A stretch of DNA of 64,000 bases, taken from Noviherbaspirillum sedimenti (GTDB taxonomy: Bacteria; Pseudomonadota; Gammaproteobacteria; Burkholderiales; Burkholderiaceae_D). The notes beneath the pieces were generated by a model. It was not told the DNA's origin. It made no database searches and saw only the letters and a program-made list of their open reading frames with translations. The stretch is taken from NCBI RefSeq assembly GCF_003590835.1, contig NZ_QYUQ01000002.1:2356001-2420000 (forward strand), read 5' to 3'. The number at the start of each line of letters is the position of its first letter. Within the stretch, counting starts at the first letter, position 1. Made by a program: the position numbers and the translations under genes. Positions 26,371 through 36,346 of the stretch are shown piece after piece.

Positions 26371-27614
26371 TATGACTTCGAATTGCCAATGGTTTTGTTA
26401 TTGAATTTCCATGTTTCCGACAACTCTTGCCAACGATTGCTAGTTTCGGGGTCTTGACGGGAGCGTCGGTAAGCTTCGCACGCAAATGCCAGCAGTATGC
26501 CAAGTATGCCACCAGCCACCACGCCAAGCAGCGTAATGACCGCCCGCTTTGGCTTCGATTTTCTTTCAGCGGGAACGGCCTTGTCCAGCAACTGGATCAT
26601 GGACGAGTCTTTGGCTTCATCGATCCTGGCCAACTCATATTGCTTCGCCAGTAGTTCGAACATGGTTTCGTAATACTTTACTTCACGCAGACTGCGGACA
26701 TACTCGACGCCGACCGCTGGGATTTTCCCGGTTGGCACCATGAAATCGCCATCTTTGGAGGGCTGGTTCTTTTCCAACTTGAGCAGTTGCATCTGGAGGG
26801 CCCTGAGCTCCTCCTGCGTGCGTAACAGCTCCGGATTTTGCCCGGTTGCGAAGGTACGCATGGCATTCAGCTGGACTTCTTTCGCGGCGATCGTGCCCTT
26901 GATCTGGGCGATGCTGGCAATGATGGCCTGCACCTGGCCTTCGGGCTGGATCATGCCGGTTTTTTCCTGAGTGGTACGCAAGGCCACTTCTGCATTGGCC
27001 AGCTGGTTTTTAGTCTCTTTCAACTGGCGCTCAAAAAAGAGACGCCTCTGCGATGCTTCTGAAATCGCCATAGTCTGGGTCAGCTTAATCAGTTCAGCGA
27101 CATAGGCGTTCGCCAGTTCAGCGGCAAACCTGGGGTCCTTGTCCTCGATGCTGATGGAGATCAAACCATCTTTCTTGCCCGCTCCAATTTGACTGACACC
27201 GGCCAAGGCCTTGCGCGCATCATCGATAACCTTGCTTTCATATCGATCCTGCAGCTTGAACTCCTTGATCAGATTGTCGGCAATCGTGCGACTTCCCAAT
27301 ATCCCCACATAAAGGTCGTTCGGATTTTTGATGCCGCCAATACCAGCCACCCCGGCCAGGCCACCGAGTTGCCCAAGCATGGCAGCCATGCCGGAGCTTT
27401 GCTGCTGCGGCGGCATGATCGTCGCCGTACTGGTGAATTTTGGCGCTATCAGCGTGCTGACGCTCAGCGCCAGCACGCCGAACAGGATCGGCATGCCGAA
27501 CACTAGCTTTTTATGGCGAAGCAGGACGATCAACAGATCGAGAAAATGAATTTCATCTTGCTCGTCTTCCCTGATTTCCTGACGGTCGCTTTTGCTATCC
27601 AGTTGCTGATTCAT
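26370..27614 (-). CDS. Wzz/GumC-family polysaccharide co-polymerase
   Basis: A 414-residue inner-membrane protein with a transmembrane segment near residues 37-57, a periplasmic domain with a long coiled coil (about 195-290) and a second segment near 357-378. It has no C-terminal tyrosine-kinase domain, so it is the Wzz/KpsE-like type and not a full Wzc. It should set chain length and connect the polymerase to the outer-membrane exporter encoded just upstream. Twelve bases separate it from the wza-like gene. Confidence 0.85.
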   Translation of the reverse strand: MNQQLDSKSDRQEIREDEQDEIHFLDLLIVLLRHKKLVFGMPILFGVLALSVSTLIAPKFTSTATIMPPQQQSSGMAAMLGQLGGLAGVAGIGGIKNPNDLYVGILGSRTIADNLIKEFKLQDRYESKVIDDARKALAGVSQIGAGKKDGLISISIEDKDPRFAAELANAYVAELIKLTQTMAISEASQRRLFFERQLKETKNQLANAEVALRTTQEKTGMIQPEGQVQAIIASIAQIKGTIAAKEVQLNAMRTFATGQNPELLRTQEELRALQMQLLKLEKNQPSKDGDFMVPTGKIPAVGVEYVRSLREVKYYETMFELLAKQYELARIDEAKDSSMIQLLDKAVPAERKSKPKRAVITLLGVVAGGILGILLAFACEAYRRSRQDPETSNRWQELSETWKFNNKTIGNSKS

Positions 27615-27626
27615 CGCTTTCTTTCC

Positions 27627-29498
27627 TTAATCCTTCAAGACCTTCAGCCCTGCCGCCCCCAGACCGAACTGGAAGAAAATCGCAGTCCATTCTTTCAGGC
27701 TTTGTCGCCACGATGTACGATCGATTTTTTCCGGCACCACGATGGTGTCACCAGGATTAACCGCTGCACCGCCCACGCCACTAAACCAGCTGTCATTACT
27801 GCCCTGCGCCGTGCCATCTGCACGGATTACATACATTTCCGAAGTGTCTCCGGACGCAGTTGGGCCGCCCGCCAATGTAAGGTAATCACTGACGCTGCGG
27901 CGCGGCTTGTGGATAAAAGCATTTTGCTGGAATACCGAGCCCAGCACATCCACGGTGCCAGGTTTGCGGGGAATATAAATACTATCGCCATCCTGTAGAG
28001 CCAAGTCAGGCAAATGCTTTACCTGCGCCTCGCCATCCGGCAGCTCCAGCACGATTCGACCTTCAGCCTTTACTGCACGAAGCTGCTGGGCAAGGCGCCT
28101 TTGACGCTCGATCTCCGCTGAAATTGTCGCGACATTGTCCTTGTCTGTGGTGCCGGCCAGGCGCTGCGTAGCGACGCTTTCCAGTTCGCGTTCAAAGCGT
28201 GTCGCCACTTCATCCAGCTTGGCTTGCTGGATGCGCCGTACCGACTCACGTTTCAGCTGGGTGGCGTACACATAGCCGTTTTCCGTTGCTCCGCCCAGTC
28301 GGGCAATCAACTCTCTCAGCGTCTCGCCTTTCTTGATCGGAAACACGCCGCTTTGCTTGACCTCACCTGCAACCCGCACGTACTCATTCTGGATTTGCAC
28401 CTGGACCGGCACTGCTGCGGGAGAGAACACGCGCAAAATATCGGTGGGCCGCACGGGGATGGTTGCCAGACGGCCGCTCGCGGACTTGTCGGCCAACAGC
28501 TTAGCTACGGTCTGATATTGGTTATCGACGTTCTTTTCGACGATGATTTGCTTTTGGTCTGCGGACGAGTCCACACCGCCGGCAAGCGCCAGCAGGTCGG
28601 CAACGGAAGACGTCCCCTTCAACTCGAAAATCCCTGGCTTTTTCACGTTACCGGTCAGCGCCACCAGCGGCCCGACTTCCGGAATATAAATCACGTCGCC
28701 GTCGCGCAGGCTGATGTCGCGACTCTTGTCGCCCTTGGACAGCATGTCATACAAGTCGAAGGTAGTCACCGTCTCGGCGCCGCGCTTGACCTGGATATTA
28801 CGCATGGAGCCGGAAGCGTCCGGACCGCCCGATACGAAGAGCGCGTTGAGCAATGTGCTCATGGCGCTCAGGGTATAAGTGCCCGGTCGCACCGCATGAC
28901 CCACCACATAAATTTGCAGCGCGCGTGTTTGCGCAATGCTTGCGGTCAACTCAAAATTGCTAAAAATCTTGCCAATCGCTTTCTTGAGGTGGTCTTGCAA
29001 ATCGCGGTATTTAACGCCAGCCACCTTGACCGCACCAACTTGCGGGATATAGATGGCACCGCTGCGATCGACGGTTGCGGTGACGTCGATCTCGACCATG
29101 CCCCAGCCACGGATTTGCAATTCGTCGCCGGTGCCGATGACGTAATCCGGGTTCACTTGCACAGCATCGATGGGGGCGAAGGTGGTTGGCACATCGCCAA
29201 ACAAATCCTTGCCATAAATCGCCAGGCGGCCGCCGGTGACTGTTTCCACATAAGCTTCAAAGGAATCTTTTGTGCTGCCCGTGGCTTTGGCCGGCCGGGT
29301 CTGCACCTGGCTCGCCAGCTGACGCTGGTCGGCGCGATTCGTAATGGTTGGCAAACCACCGCCGCTGGTCATTTCCATGCCGCCCGTGGCGCCTCTGCCG
29401 CCACTCTGCGCCCATCCAGATGAAGAGAGTGTCCCCAGCACGCAGGCAGCGCACAGGAATTTCACTAGCGGCTTGATTGGTAAGCTGTTCTTGTTCAT
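27627..29498 (-). CDS. wza: Polysaccharide biosynthesis/export protein (Wza-like, SLBB domains)
   Basis: A 623-residue outer-membrane export protein. The ATG at 29498 gives a good Sec signal peptide ending at GWA near residue 30; a frame extension to 29540 overlaps the preceding gene. No lipobox cysteine is evident, unlike E. coli Wza. The poly-export domain is seen at about 120-220 (DYVIGTGDELQIRGWG). Several SLBB repeats follow, with repeated DGDVIYIP- and GPLVALTGNVKKPG-type sequences. At 623 residues it is longer than classical Wza. It lies 23 bp after the YjbH-PAP2 gene. Confidence 0.85.
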   Translation of the reverse strand: MNKNSLPIKPLVKFLCAACVLGTLSSSGWAQSGGRGATGGMEMTSGGGLPTITNRADQRQLASQVQTRPAKATGSTKDSFEAYVETVTGGRLAIYGKDLFGDVPTTFAPIDAVQVNPDYVIGTGDELQIRGWGMVEIDVTATVDRSGAIYIPQVGAVKVAGVKYRDLQDHLKKAIGKIFSNFELTASIAQTRALQIYVVGHAVRPGTYTLSAMSTLLNALFVSGGPDASGSMRNIQVKRGAETVTTFDLYDMLSKGDKSRDISLRDGDVIYIPEVGPLVALTGNVKKPGIFELKGTSSVADLLALAGGVDSSADQKQIIVEKNVDNQYQTVAKLLADKSASGRLATIPVRPTDILRVFSPAAVPVQVQIQNEYVRVAGEVKQSGVFPIKKGETLRELIARLGGATENGYVYATQLKRESVRRIQQAKLDEVATRFERELESVATQRLAGTTDKDNVATISAEIERQRRLAQQLRAVKAEGRIVLELPDGEAQVKHLPDLALQDGDSIYIPRKPGTVDVLGSVFQQNAFIHKPRRSVSDYLTLAGGPTASGDTSEMYVIRADGTAQGSNDSWFSGVGGAAVNPGDTIVVPEKIDRTSWRQSLKEWTAIFFQFGLGAAGLKVLKD

Positions 29499-29521
29499 GC
29501 AGTTCTTTGTCTGAAGGATTT

Positions 29522-32341
29522 TTAATAAGTGGTTTGCCATGTAACGCCGTATTCGCCACCGCCACCATTGAACGACACGTAGGACTTATTGCCCTGGCGT
29601 TGCGCCTCCCACAGCCAGCTGCCGGTGGCGTAACCGAGAAGACCGCCCACCACCGCATCGGAAAACCAGTGCTTCCTGGCTGCCACGCGCCCCATCGAGC
29701 CAATTGCAGCCACGCTATACAGCCAGGGTGCGTCGTACTCCTTGGCGAAGGGCGTCACCGCGGCGAAAGCGACCGAGGCGTGATTGGAGGGCAAGGATGA
29801 ATCGGAGCGTTTGGGCGCCCGCGCCCAATGACCCATCTCATCCATCGGTCGGGCGCGCCCGATCATATGCTTGCCGGCGATACTGAGCCCAGCGGCCGCC
29901 GCGCCCGACTGCAGCGAGATCAGCCCGGTATTTTGCATGCGCTCGCCACCCAGCGCCGCCGCCAAGCCGGCCGCCCCCAGCATGACTACCGGCATCGCCT
30001 TGCCGAAGCGGTCCAGACCCTTGATTGCATTCGAACCGGCATGGTCTTTGGCAAAGCGGTCGATTTTCTTGTCGCTGACCGAGGCAACCACGAGCGCGCC
30101 TGCAGCAAGCCCCACGCCTTTGAACAGATCCGGCGCGCTCGGCAGGGCCGAGGATGAATTTTCCAGGCGCCTGCGCATGGCTGGCCACGGATCGCGCAAT
30201 GGTTGTACCGGCGGATTGACGGCAGGAAGATTTTGCTCGTCGGGCCGCTCGGCGAAATTGCCCAGGCCATCGAAGGTGTTCATGTCGCGGCGCGAGTCCT
30301 CCACCATGTCATAGAGGTCGCCGGGCGAGGCCACCATCTGGCCGACGTCGCGCGTCCACGGCGATATCGCCATGCCGGCGCCTGCCTGAGTGTCGCTGGG
30401 CAGCATGCTGCGCAGGGGAATCGACAGGAAGATGCCCTTGTCATAATAGGGCGAACTCGGCGTGCCGGGACTAGTGATATCCCTACCGTTGGTGCGCGTA
30501 TACCAGAAACCGACTTCGATGCCGGACTGGAAGCGGCGCTTCAATTCCATGCGCACGCCTTCATCCTTGGCAAGGAAGCGTCCTGCCCGCGCGGTGGCTG
30601 TCATGTCGTACGGCAGGCGGTAATGCAAGGCGCCCAAGGCAGTCATGGTCTGGTAGCTGTTCTTGCCGAACCAGCCCTGGAAATCGCGCTGCTGCAGCGC
30701 GTCCACCGTCAGGTCGACAGCCCAGCGGCTGTCCTTGGGCAGATACAGCACCTGCGCGCCGACGCCCCGGTACATTTCTTCGTACAGGCCGCCGGATACC
30801 CGCGCATACCAGCGTTCCGCCGGCATCATGTACTGGTTGACCAGCAGCCGGTGCAGCTTGAGGCGGTTGCCGCGCTTGTACTCGGCAACATCCGTGCGCA
30901 CGTGCGGCAGCAGGCTGTTGGAAGGCTGCTTGACGTCGCTGACGTTTTCGATGAGCTTCAAGCCCATGGCGCCGCTCAGGTAGAGCCCGTTGCCCAGGCG
31001 CTTGTTGTAGTTGGCGGCAGCCGCCACTTCATAACGCAGCGCACCGCTGGGGTCGTTGAAGAAAAAGCCGAGCTTGGGCGCCAGCTTGAAGCGGTTGGCT
31101 TCACGGTCTTCGGAAATCAGCTGGATACTCTCGCCTTCGTGCACCGTACGCACTTCAAGGCCGGTGTTGTCCTTGACGCCAACCAGCACGCCCTCGCGGT
31201 CGGCTTGCAGCATGTCGTCCGGGTTCGGGTAGCGCAACAGCACGTTTTCGAGGAACGCCTGGCGCGGGATGCGGCCATCCAGGTAATCGGCGAGCTTGTC
31301 GAGGTCGAAGAATTCGTAAGTGGCGACCGGCTGTTCCAGCCGGGTATAGGTGACATGGATACTGCGCAGTTCGGCCGGCGCAAACGCCAGCGCGATGCGG
31401 GTGGCGCGGCCGACCGCGCGCCCCAGGTTGGAAATGCGCGAATTGGTCAGCGCCAGGTGCAGCGTATGGCCTTTTAGCTCCACTCGGATGTTCTTGTAAT
31501 CCTGCTTGCCCAGGACATCGATCATGGCGGCGCCATGCGCCGGATCGTTGCGCCACTGCTCCAGCGTGGGGCGTGGACGCGCATGCTTGGGCTGGTAATA
31601 CGGCGGCTCGTAAACCTTGGGAATGAATTCGCGCGCGCCGAATGGAATGCTCACATAGGCGTTGAGGCTGGAATGGTCGCGGTGGCGCGCGGCCTGCACG
31701 CCCAGCCAGCCCCAGCGGTATTCAACGCCGACCGATGGGCCCTTTTCGCGCTGGCCGGCGGAGGTTGCCGCTGCCCGGAAGTCCTTCGGGTAATCATTGG
31801 CGTCGTATTCCGCCACCAGTGCCCAGTTTGGCAGGCTTTGCGGCTGCCAGCGCACGCCGGCGAATACGCCATCCGGACGCTGGTTACCGTAGCCGATGCT
31901 GGCTTCCAGGTTGCGGTTGACGCCGAAGGTTTTGCTGGCCACGGCATATTGGCCCTTGAACAGCCCGGTGCCGAACACGTCGGTGATGCCCAGTGCGAAT
32001 GCCGGTCGCCAACCGCTCTCTTCCAATAGCTGCAGCTTGGTATCGATCACCTTGTCCTTGTAGCGGCCGTACTTGCCGCCAAAAGCGTTAGGATCGTTGG
32101 AAAAGCCCGGGATGCCGGTGATCGAGACATAGCGGCCGGTTACTTCCAGGAACGGCAGAAAGGTGGACGTAACCCAGAGTGCGCCGTAGGGACTATCGTA
32201 GCTGTAGCCCAGGCTGAAGCTGCCATCAGCTGCCACCGCGGCGCTGGGCATATTGATGTAGCCGGTCTGGCCATTCAATGCGGGCGCAGCAAAGGCCTGC
32301 GCGCCACCAACCACGAGGTAACCGCACCAGGCGCACTTCAT
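29522..32341 (-). CDS. YjbH-domain outer-membrane protein fused to a PAP2 phosphatase domain
   Basis: About 939 residues. The start at 32341 gives a signal peptide ending at QAFA; a TTG start at 32398 would add 19 residues. Residues 20-680 match YjbH/GfcD-type exopolysaccharide proteins (GQTGYINMPSA, PFLEVTGRY, beta-strand-rich to the LRSMLPSD region). After a linker, residues 770-939 hold a PAP2-type phosphatase. Its motifs are K-x6-RP in KHMIGRARP (about 824), PSNHAS (about 848) and R-x5-H-x3-D in GRVAARKHWFSD (about 884). The end is a beta-strand with terminal aromatic. It may release phosphate or pyrophosphate from a lipid carrier or glycan in the periplasm. Such a pairing in one chain is unusual. 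Confidence 0.75.
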   Translation of the reverse strand: MKCAWCGYLVVGGAQAFAAPALNGQTGYINMPSAAVAADGSFSLGYSYDSPYGALWVTSTFLPFLEVTGRYVSITGIPGFSNDPNAFGGKYGRYKDKVIDTKLQLLEESGWRPAFALGITDVFGTGLFKGQYAVASKTFGVNRNLEASIGYGNQRPDGVFAGVRWQPQSLPNWALVAEYDANDYPKDFRAAATSAGQREKGPSVGVEYRWGWLGVQAARHRDHSSLNAYVSIPFGAREFIPKVYEPPYYQPKHARPRPTLEQWRNDPAHGAAMIDVLGKQDYKNIRVELKGHTLHLALTNSRISNLGRAVGRATRIALAFAPAELRSIHVTYTRLEQPVATYEFFDLDKLADYLDGRIPRQAFLENVLLRYPNPDDMLQADREGVLVGVKDNTGLEVRTVHEGESIQLISEDREANRFKLAPKLGFFFNDPSGALRYEVAAAANYNKRLGNGLYLSGAMGLKLIENVSDVKQPSNSLLPHVRTDVAEYKRGNRLKLHRLLVNQYMMPAERWYARVSGGLYEEMYRGVGAQVLYLPKDSRWAVDLTVDALQQRDFQGWFGKNSYQTMTALGALHYRLPYDMTATARAGRFLAKDEGVRMELKRRFQSGIEVGFWYTRTNGRDITSPGTPSSPYYDKGIFLSIPLRSMLPSDTQAGAGMAISPWTRDVGQMVASPGDLYDMVEDSRRDMNTFDGLGNFAERPDEQNLPAVNPPVQPLRDPWPAMRRRLENSSSALPSAPDLFKGVGLAAGALVVASVSDKKIDRFAKDHAGSNAIKGLDRFGKAMPVVMLGAAGLAAALGGERMQNTGLISLQSGAAAAGLSIAGKHMIGRARPMDEMGHWARAPKRSDSSLPSNHASVAFAAVTPFAKEYDAPWLYSVAAIGSMGRVAARKHWFSDAVVGGLLGYATGSWLWEAQRQGNKSYVSFNGGGGEYGVTWQTTY

Positions 32342-32429
32342 CGATGTTCGCAGCACTGATAACAAATCCGACAACCCGAAAAAAGCCGTCAGATTCAATT
32401 AAATCTGGACCACGGCGAAACAATGACAA

Positions 32430-32855
32430 GAAAAAAATAATTTTAGGAAATTAAACCCAGGAAACTATAAGCAAACATTGCGCCAACCACATTCGGCACC
32501 CCTACCATTAGTTCAGTGGAAATCACCGGCTGCCAAATATAGTATGCAAATATGACAGCTTGATTATTATCAATTGTTGGCGATTCTAGCATGCCGGGCT
32601 ACGAGAAATCGTGAATTTGTGGCTTTAAAGAAAGCATTATTTTTGCTTTTGTTTATTTGAATTTTCATTTTCAAAACCAAAAGTTAATTACTGTTACACG
32701 CCCACAATTTGTTTGCATAATTGCATGTATAACGTCCGCCATTCGCCCGTCCCACCTACACTTCTCGCACCTTACCGCACGAAATCTCCCTGATTCCCTG
32801 CTTTTTTAAGTAAAATTCGGAATTGACTTAAAATTACTTCAAGTAAAGATTTCAC
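32430..32855. other. Divergent promoter region upstream of rmlB
   Basis: About 425 bp with no gene. It separates the export operon (minus) from the rhamnose operon (plus). AT-rich near rmlB. A TTGACT at 32823 is too close to the start to make a credible promoter with a normal leader, so no promoter is called. Confidence 0.5.
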
Positions 32856-33923
32856 ATGATTTTAGTTACTGGCGGCGCGGGCTTCATTGGATCGAATTTT
32901 GTACTGGACTGGCTCGCGCAAACGAATGAACCCGTCATCAACCTGGACAAGCTGACTTACGCCGGCAATGTCCAGAATCTGGCCAGCCTGGATGGTGATT
33001 CACGCCATATCTTCATCCAGGGCGATATCGGCGATAGCGAACTGGTCAAATCCCTGTTGCAGCAACACCAGCCACGCGCCATCCTGAATTTTGCAGCGGA
33101 AAGCCATGTTGATCGCTCCATCCATGGCCCGGAAGATTTTATCCAGACCAATATTGTCGGCACATTCCACTTGCTGGAAGAAGTGCGGGCCTACTGGGGT
33201 CAACTGGACGGCGAAGCGCGAAGCACTTTCCGCTTCCTGCATGTCTCGACCGATGAAGTCTATGGCTCTTTGCGCAAGGACGACCCAGCTTTCAGTGAAA
33301 CCAATCGTTACGAGCCCAACAGCCCTTATTCGGCCAGCAAGGCGGCCAGCGACCACCTGGTGCGCGCCTACCACCATACCTATGGCTTGCCGGTACTGAC
33401 CACCAATTGCTCCAACAACTACGGGCCATACCACTTCCCGGAAAAGCTGATCCCGCTGATGATCGTCAATGCACTCGCGGGCAAGGCGTTGCCCGTGTAT
33501 GGCGATGGCATGCAAATCCGCGACTGGCTCTACGTGAAGGATCACTGCAGCGCGATTCGCCGGGTGCTGGAAGCCGGCCAGCTTGGCGAGACTTATAACG
33601 TCGGCGGCTGGAATGAAATGCCGAATATCGACATCGTCCACACGGTGTGCGGCCTGCTGGATGAATTGCGGCCCCGTCCGGATGGCAAGCCTTACGCGGA
33701 GCAGATTACCTATGTCACCGACCGCCCGGGCCATGACCGCCGCTATGCCATCGACGCCGGCAAGATCGAGCGTGAACTCGGCTGGAAACCGGCTGAAACT
33801 TTCGACAGCGGCATCCGCAAGACTGTGCAGTGGTATCTGGATAACCCGGCATGGGTGGCCAATGTGCAAAGCGGCGCCTACCGCGATTGGGTCGCAACCA
33901 ATTATGCGGAGCGCACTGAATGA
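32856..33923 (+). CDS. rmlB: dTDP-glucose 4,6-dehydratase
   Basis: A 355-residue short-chain dehydrogenase-like enzyme, second step of dTDP-L-rhamnose synthesis. The NAD-binding TGGAGFIGS is at residues 5-13. The catalytic S-T-D-E block (HVSTDEVYG near 130) and YSASKAAS (Y near 160) are present, along with [14 protein letters not shown]. Coupled to rmlD by ATGA. Confidence 0.95.
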   Translation: MILVTGGAGFIGSNFVLDWLAQTNEPVINLDKLTYAGNVQNLASLDGDSRHIFIQGDIGDSELVKSLLQQHQPRAILNFAAESHVDRSIHGPEDFIQTNIVGTFHLLEEVRAYWGQLDGEARSTFRFLHVSTDEVYGSLRKDDPAFSETNRYEPNSPYSASKAASDHLVRAYHHTYGLPVLTTNCSNNYGPYHFPEKLIPLMIVNALAGKALPVYGDGMQIRDWLYVKDHCSAIRRVLEAGQLGETYNVGGWNEMPNIDIVHTVCGLLDELRPRPDGKPYAEQITYVTDRPGHDRRYAIDAGKIERELGWKPAETFDSGIRKTVQWYLDNPAWVANVQSGAYRDWVATNYAERTE

Positions 33924-34822
33924 AAGCACCAATGACGATCCTGCTGTTTGGCAAAGGCGGGCAAGTGGGATGGGAATTACAGCGCAGCCTGGCGCCTTTG
34001 GGCAAGGTGGTCGCGCTGGACTTTGATAGTACCGATCTGTGCGGCGACTTTAGCAATCTGGCAGGCCTGGCCGCGACCGTGGACGCAGTGCGGCCCGCTT
34101 TTATCGTGAATGCGGCAGCGCACACGGCTGTGGACAAGGCCGAGAGCGAACCGGAACTGGCGCGCACGATCAATGCGCTGGCGCCCGGCGTGCTGGCCAA
34201 AGCGGCGCATCGCGTAGGTGCCGGCCTGGTGCATTATTCGACGGATTATGTATTTGATGGTAGTGGCAATCAACCCTGGAGGGAAACCGATACACCGGCC
34301 CCGCTGAGTGTGTATGGTGCCACCAAACTCGAGGGCGAACGCCTGATTGCCGAGGCTTGCTCAAATCACCTGATTTTTCGCACCAGCTGGGTGTACGCGG
34401 CGCGTGGTGGCAACTTTGCCAAAACCATGCTGCGCCTGGCGAAGGAACGCGAGCGCCTGACGGTGATCGATGACCAGATCGGCGCGCCGACTGGCGCCGA
34501 TCTGCTCGCCGATGTGACCGCGCATGCAATACGTAGCATCTCGACGCAGCCAGCGTTGGCGGGCCTGTACCATCTGGCGGCGGGCGGCGCCACTTCCTGG
34601 CATGGGTATGCGCAATTTGTGGTGGCGCATGCACACCGTGCGGGCGTGACACTGAAAACTGACATTGAGGCAATCGACCCGGTGCCGACCAGCGCTTTCC
34701 CGACGCCGGCCACGCGCCCGCACAACTCCCGTCTGGATACCAGCAAATTGCAAGCCGCCTTCGACCTGACCCTGCCCGCGTGGCAGCAAGGTGTCGAGCG
34801 CATGCTTACTGAAATCATCTGA
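33920..34822 (+). CDS. rmlD: dTDP-4-dehydrorhamnose reductase
   Basis: A 300-residue NADPH-dependent enzyme that makes dTDP-L-rhamnose in the last step. [10 protein letters not shown] is the N-terminal nucleotide-binding motif, [11 protein letters not shown] (about 108-118) and [11 protein letters not shown] (about 130-140) hold the catalytic Thr/Tyr/Lys. A start 12 bp downstream is possible. In the order B-D-A-C with rmlA next, as is common in proteobacteria. Confidence 0.95.
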   Translation: MKAPMTILLFGKGGQVGWELQRSLAPLGKVVALDFDSTDLCGDFSNLAGLAATVDAVRPAFIVNAAAHTAVDKAESEPELARTINALAPGVLAKAAHRVGAGLVHYSTDYVFDGSGNQPWRETDTPAPLSVYGATKLEGERLIAEACSNHLIFRTSWVYAARGGNFAKTMLRLAKERERLTVIDDQIGAPTGADLLADVTAHAIRSISTQPALAGLYHLAAGGATSWHGYAQFVVAHAHRAGVTLKTDIEAIDPVPTSAFPTPATRPHNSRLDTSKLQAAFDLTLPAWQQGVERMLTEII

Positions 34823-34850
34823 TCTGTTTAGACACCTTACCTCATTCATC

Positions 34851-35738
34851 ATGACACAACGCAAGGGCATTATCCTGGCCGGCGGCTCCGGCACCCGCCT
34901 GCATCCGGCCACGCTCTCCATTAGCAAGCAACTGCTGCCGGTGTATGACAAGCCGATGGTGTATTACCCGCTCAGCACGCTGATGCTGGCTGGCATCCGC
35001 GACATCCTGATCATCAGCACGCCACAGGATACGCCGCGCTTTACCCAGTTGCTGGGCGATGGCTCGCAGTGGGGCATCAATCTGCAGTATGCGGTACAGC
35101 CGAGCCCGGATGGCTTGGCGCAGGCTTTCATCATTGGCGACGACTTCATCGGCAATTCGCCCAGCGCGCTGGTATTGGGGGACAATATTTTTCATGGTCA
35201 CGACTTTACGCAATTGCTGAGCTCAGCCGATGCGCAGGAACATGGCGCTACCGTGTTTGCCTACCATGTGCGCGACCCCGAGCGTTACGGCGTGGTGGAC
35301 TTCGATGCGCAAGGCAAGGCCAGCAGCATCGAGGAAAAGCCGCTCCAACCCAAGAGCAATTACGCGGTGACCGGCCTGTATTTTTACGACAACCAGGTAG
35401 TCGACATCGCCAAGGCAGTCAAGCCGAGCGCGCGGGGCGAGCTGGAAATTACCGCGGTCAACCAGGCTTACCTGGAGCGCGGCGAATTGAATGTGCAAAT
35501 CATGCAGCGCGGTTATGCGTGGCTGGATACCGGCACCCATGACAGCTTGTTGGAAGCCAGCATGTTCATCGCAACGCTGGAACACCGCCAGGGCTTGAAG
35601 GTGGCGTGCCCGGAAGAGATTGCCTGGCGCAATGGTTTTATCAGCAGCGAACAATTGGCAAAACTGGCGCAACCGCTGAGCAAGAATGGCTATGGCCAGT
35701 ATTTACAAAACATTCTCAAGGAACCGTTTTCAAAATGA
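34851..35738 (+). CDS. rmlA: Glucose-1-phosphate thymidylyltransferase
   Basis: A 295-residue enzyme that forms dTDP-glucose, the first step of the rhamnose pathway. [12 protein letters not shown] (about 7-18), the sugar-binding [18 protein letters not shown] and [10 protein letters not shown] are all conserved. The ATG at 34851 is chosen because the conserved sequence starts directly after it. The stop overlaps rmlC by ATGA. Confidence 0.95.
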   Translation: MTQRKGIILAGGSGTRLHPATLSISKQLLPVYDKPMVYYPLSTLMLAGIRDILIISTPQDTPRFTQLLGDGSQWGINLQYAVQPSPDGLAQAFIIGDDFIGNSPSALVLGDNIFHGHDFTQLLSSADAQEHGATVFAYHVRDPERYGVVDFDAQGKASSIEEKPLQPKSNYAVTGLYFYDNQVVDIAKAVKPSARGELEITAVNQAYLERGELNVQIMQRGYAWLDTGTHDSLLEASMFIATLEHRQGLKVACPEEIAWRNGFISSEQLAKLAQPLSKNGYGQYLQNILKEPFSK

Positions 35739-36289
35739 ATGTGATTGCCACCGCACTGCCTGAAGTGCTGATTTTCGAACCGCGCGTTTTTTCAGACGAT
35801 CGTGGCTGGTTCATGGAAAGCTATAACCAGGCCGTGTTTGAAAAAGCGGTGGGGTATGCCGTGCCATTCGTGCAGGACAACCACAGTTACAGCAAACGTG
35901 GGGCATTGCGCGGCCTGCATTTCCAGTTGCCGCCCTACGCGCAGGGCAAGCTGGTGCGCGCAACGCAAGGCCGGGTATGGGATGTCGCGGTCGATATCCG
36001 CAAGAGTTCTGCGACCTTCGGCAAATGGGTGGGCGTGGAGTTGAGCGCCGAAAATCGGCGTCAACTCTGGATACCGCCCGGCTTTGCGCATGGCTTTATC
36101 ACCCTGAGCGAAACGAGCGAGTTTATGTACAAGACGACGGCGCTCTACAATAAAGAGTCGGAAGGCGCCATCGTCTGGAATGATCCCCAATTGGCCATCC
36201 AGTGGCCGGAAATTCCGGCGGCGGATGTGCTGCTTGCGGAGAAGGATGCTGCAGCGCCTAGTTTTAAGGATGCGCGGGTGTTTGATTAA
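35735..36289 (+). CDS. rmlC: dTDP-4-dehydrorhamnose 3,5-epimerase
   Basis: A 184-residue cupin-fold epimerase, third step of the pathway. [10 protein letters not shown] (catalytic His near 63), [20 protein letters not shown] and [13 protein letters not shown] are conserved. The stop codon lies inside the 8-bp target duplication of the IS66 element that follows, so the gene product is unchanged but any downstream operon genes are separated. Confidence 0.95.
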   Translation: MNVIATALPEVLIFEPRVFSDDRGWFMESYNQAVFEKAVGYAVPFVQDNHSYSKRGALRGLHFQLPPYAQGKLVRATQGRVWDVAVDIRKSSATFGKWVGVELSAENRRQLWIPPGFAHGFITLSETSEFMYKTTALYNKESEGAIVWNDPQLAIQWPEIPAADVLLAEKDAAAPSFKDARVFD

Positions 36290-36346
36290 TTGTAAGCACC
36301 TCATCAGCACCGTCATTGACTTTCGGTGCTGATGGTGATGCGGGAC

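Noticed and set aside
32823..32851. Possible sigma-70 promoter directly before rmlB
   Set aside because: The -10-like sequence would place the transcript start at the ATG itself, and the hexamer is poor.
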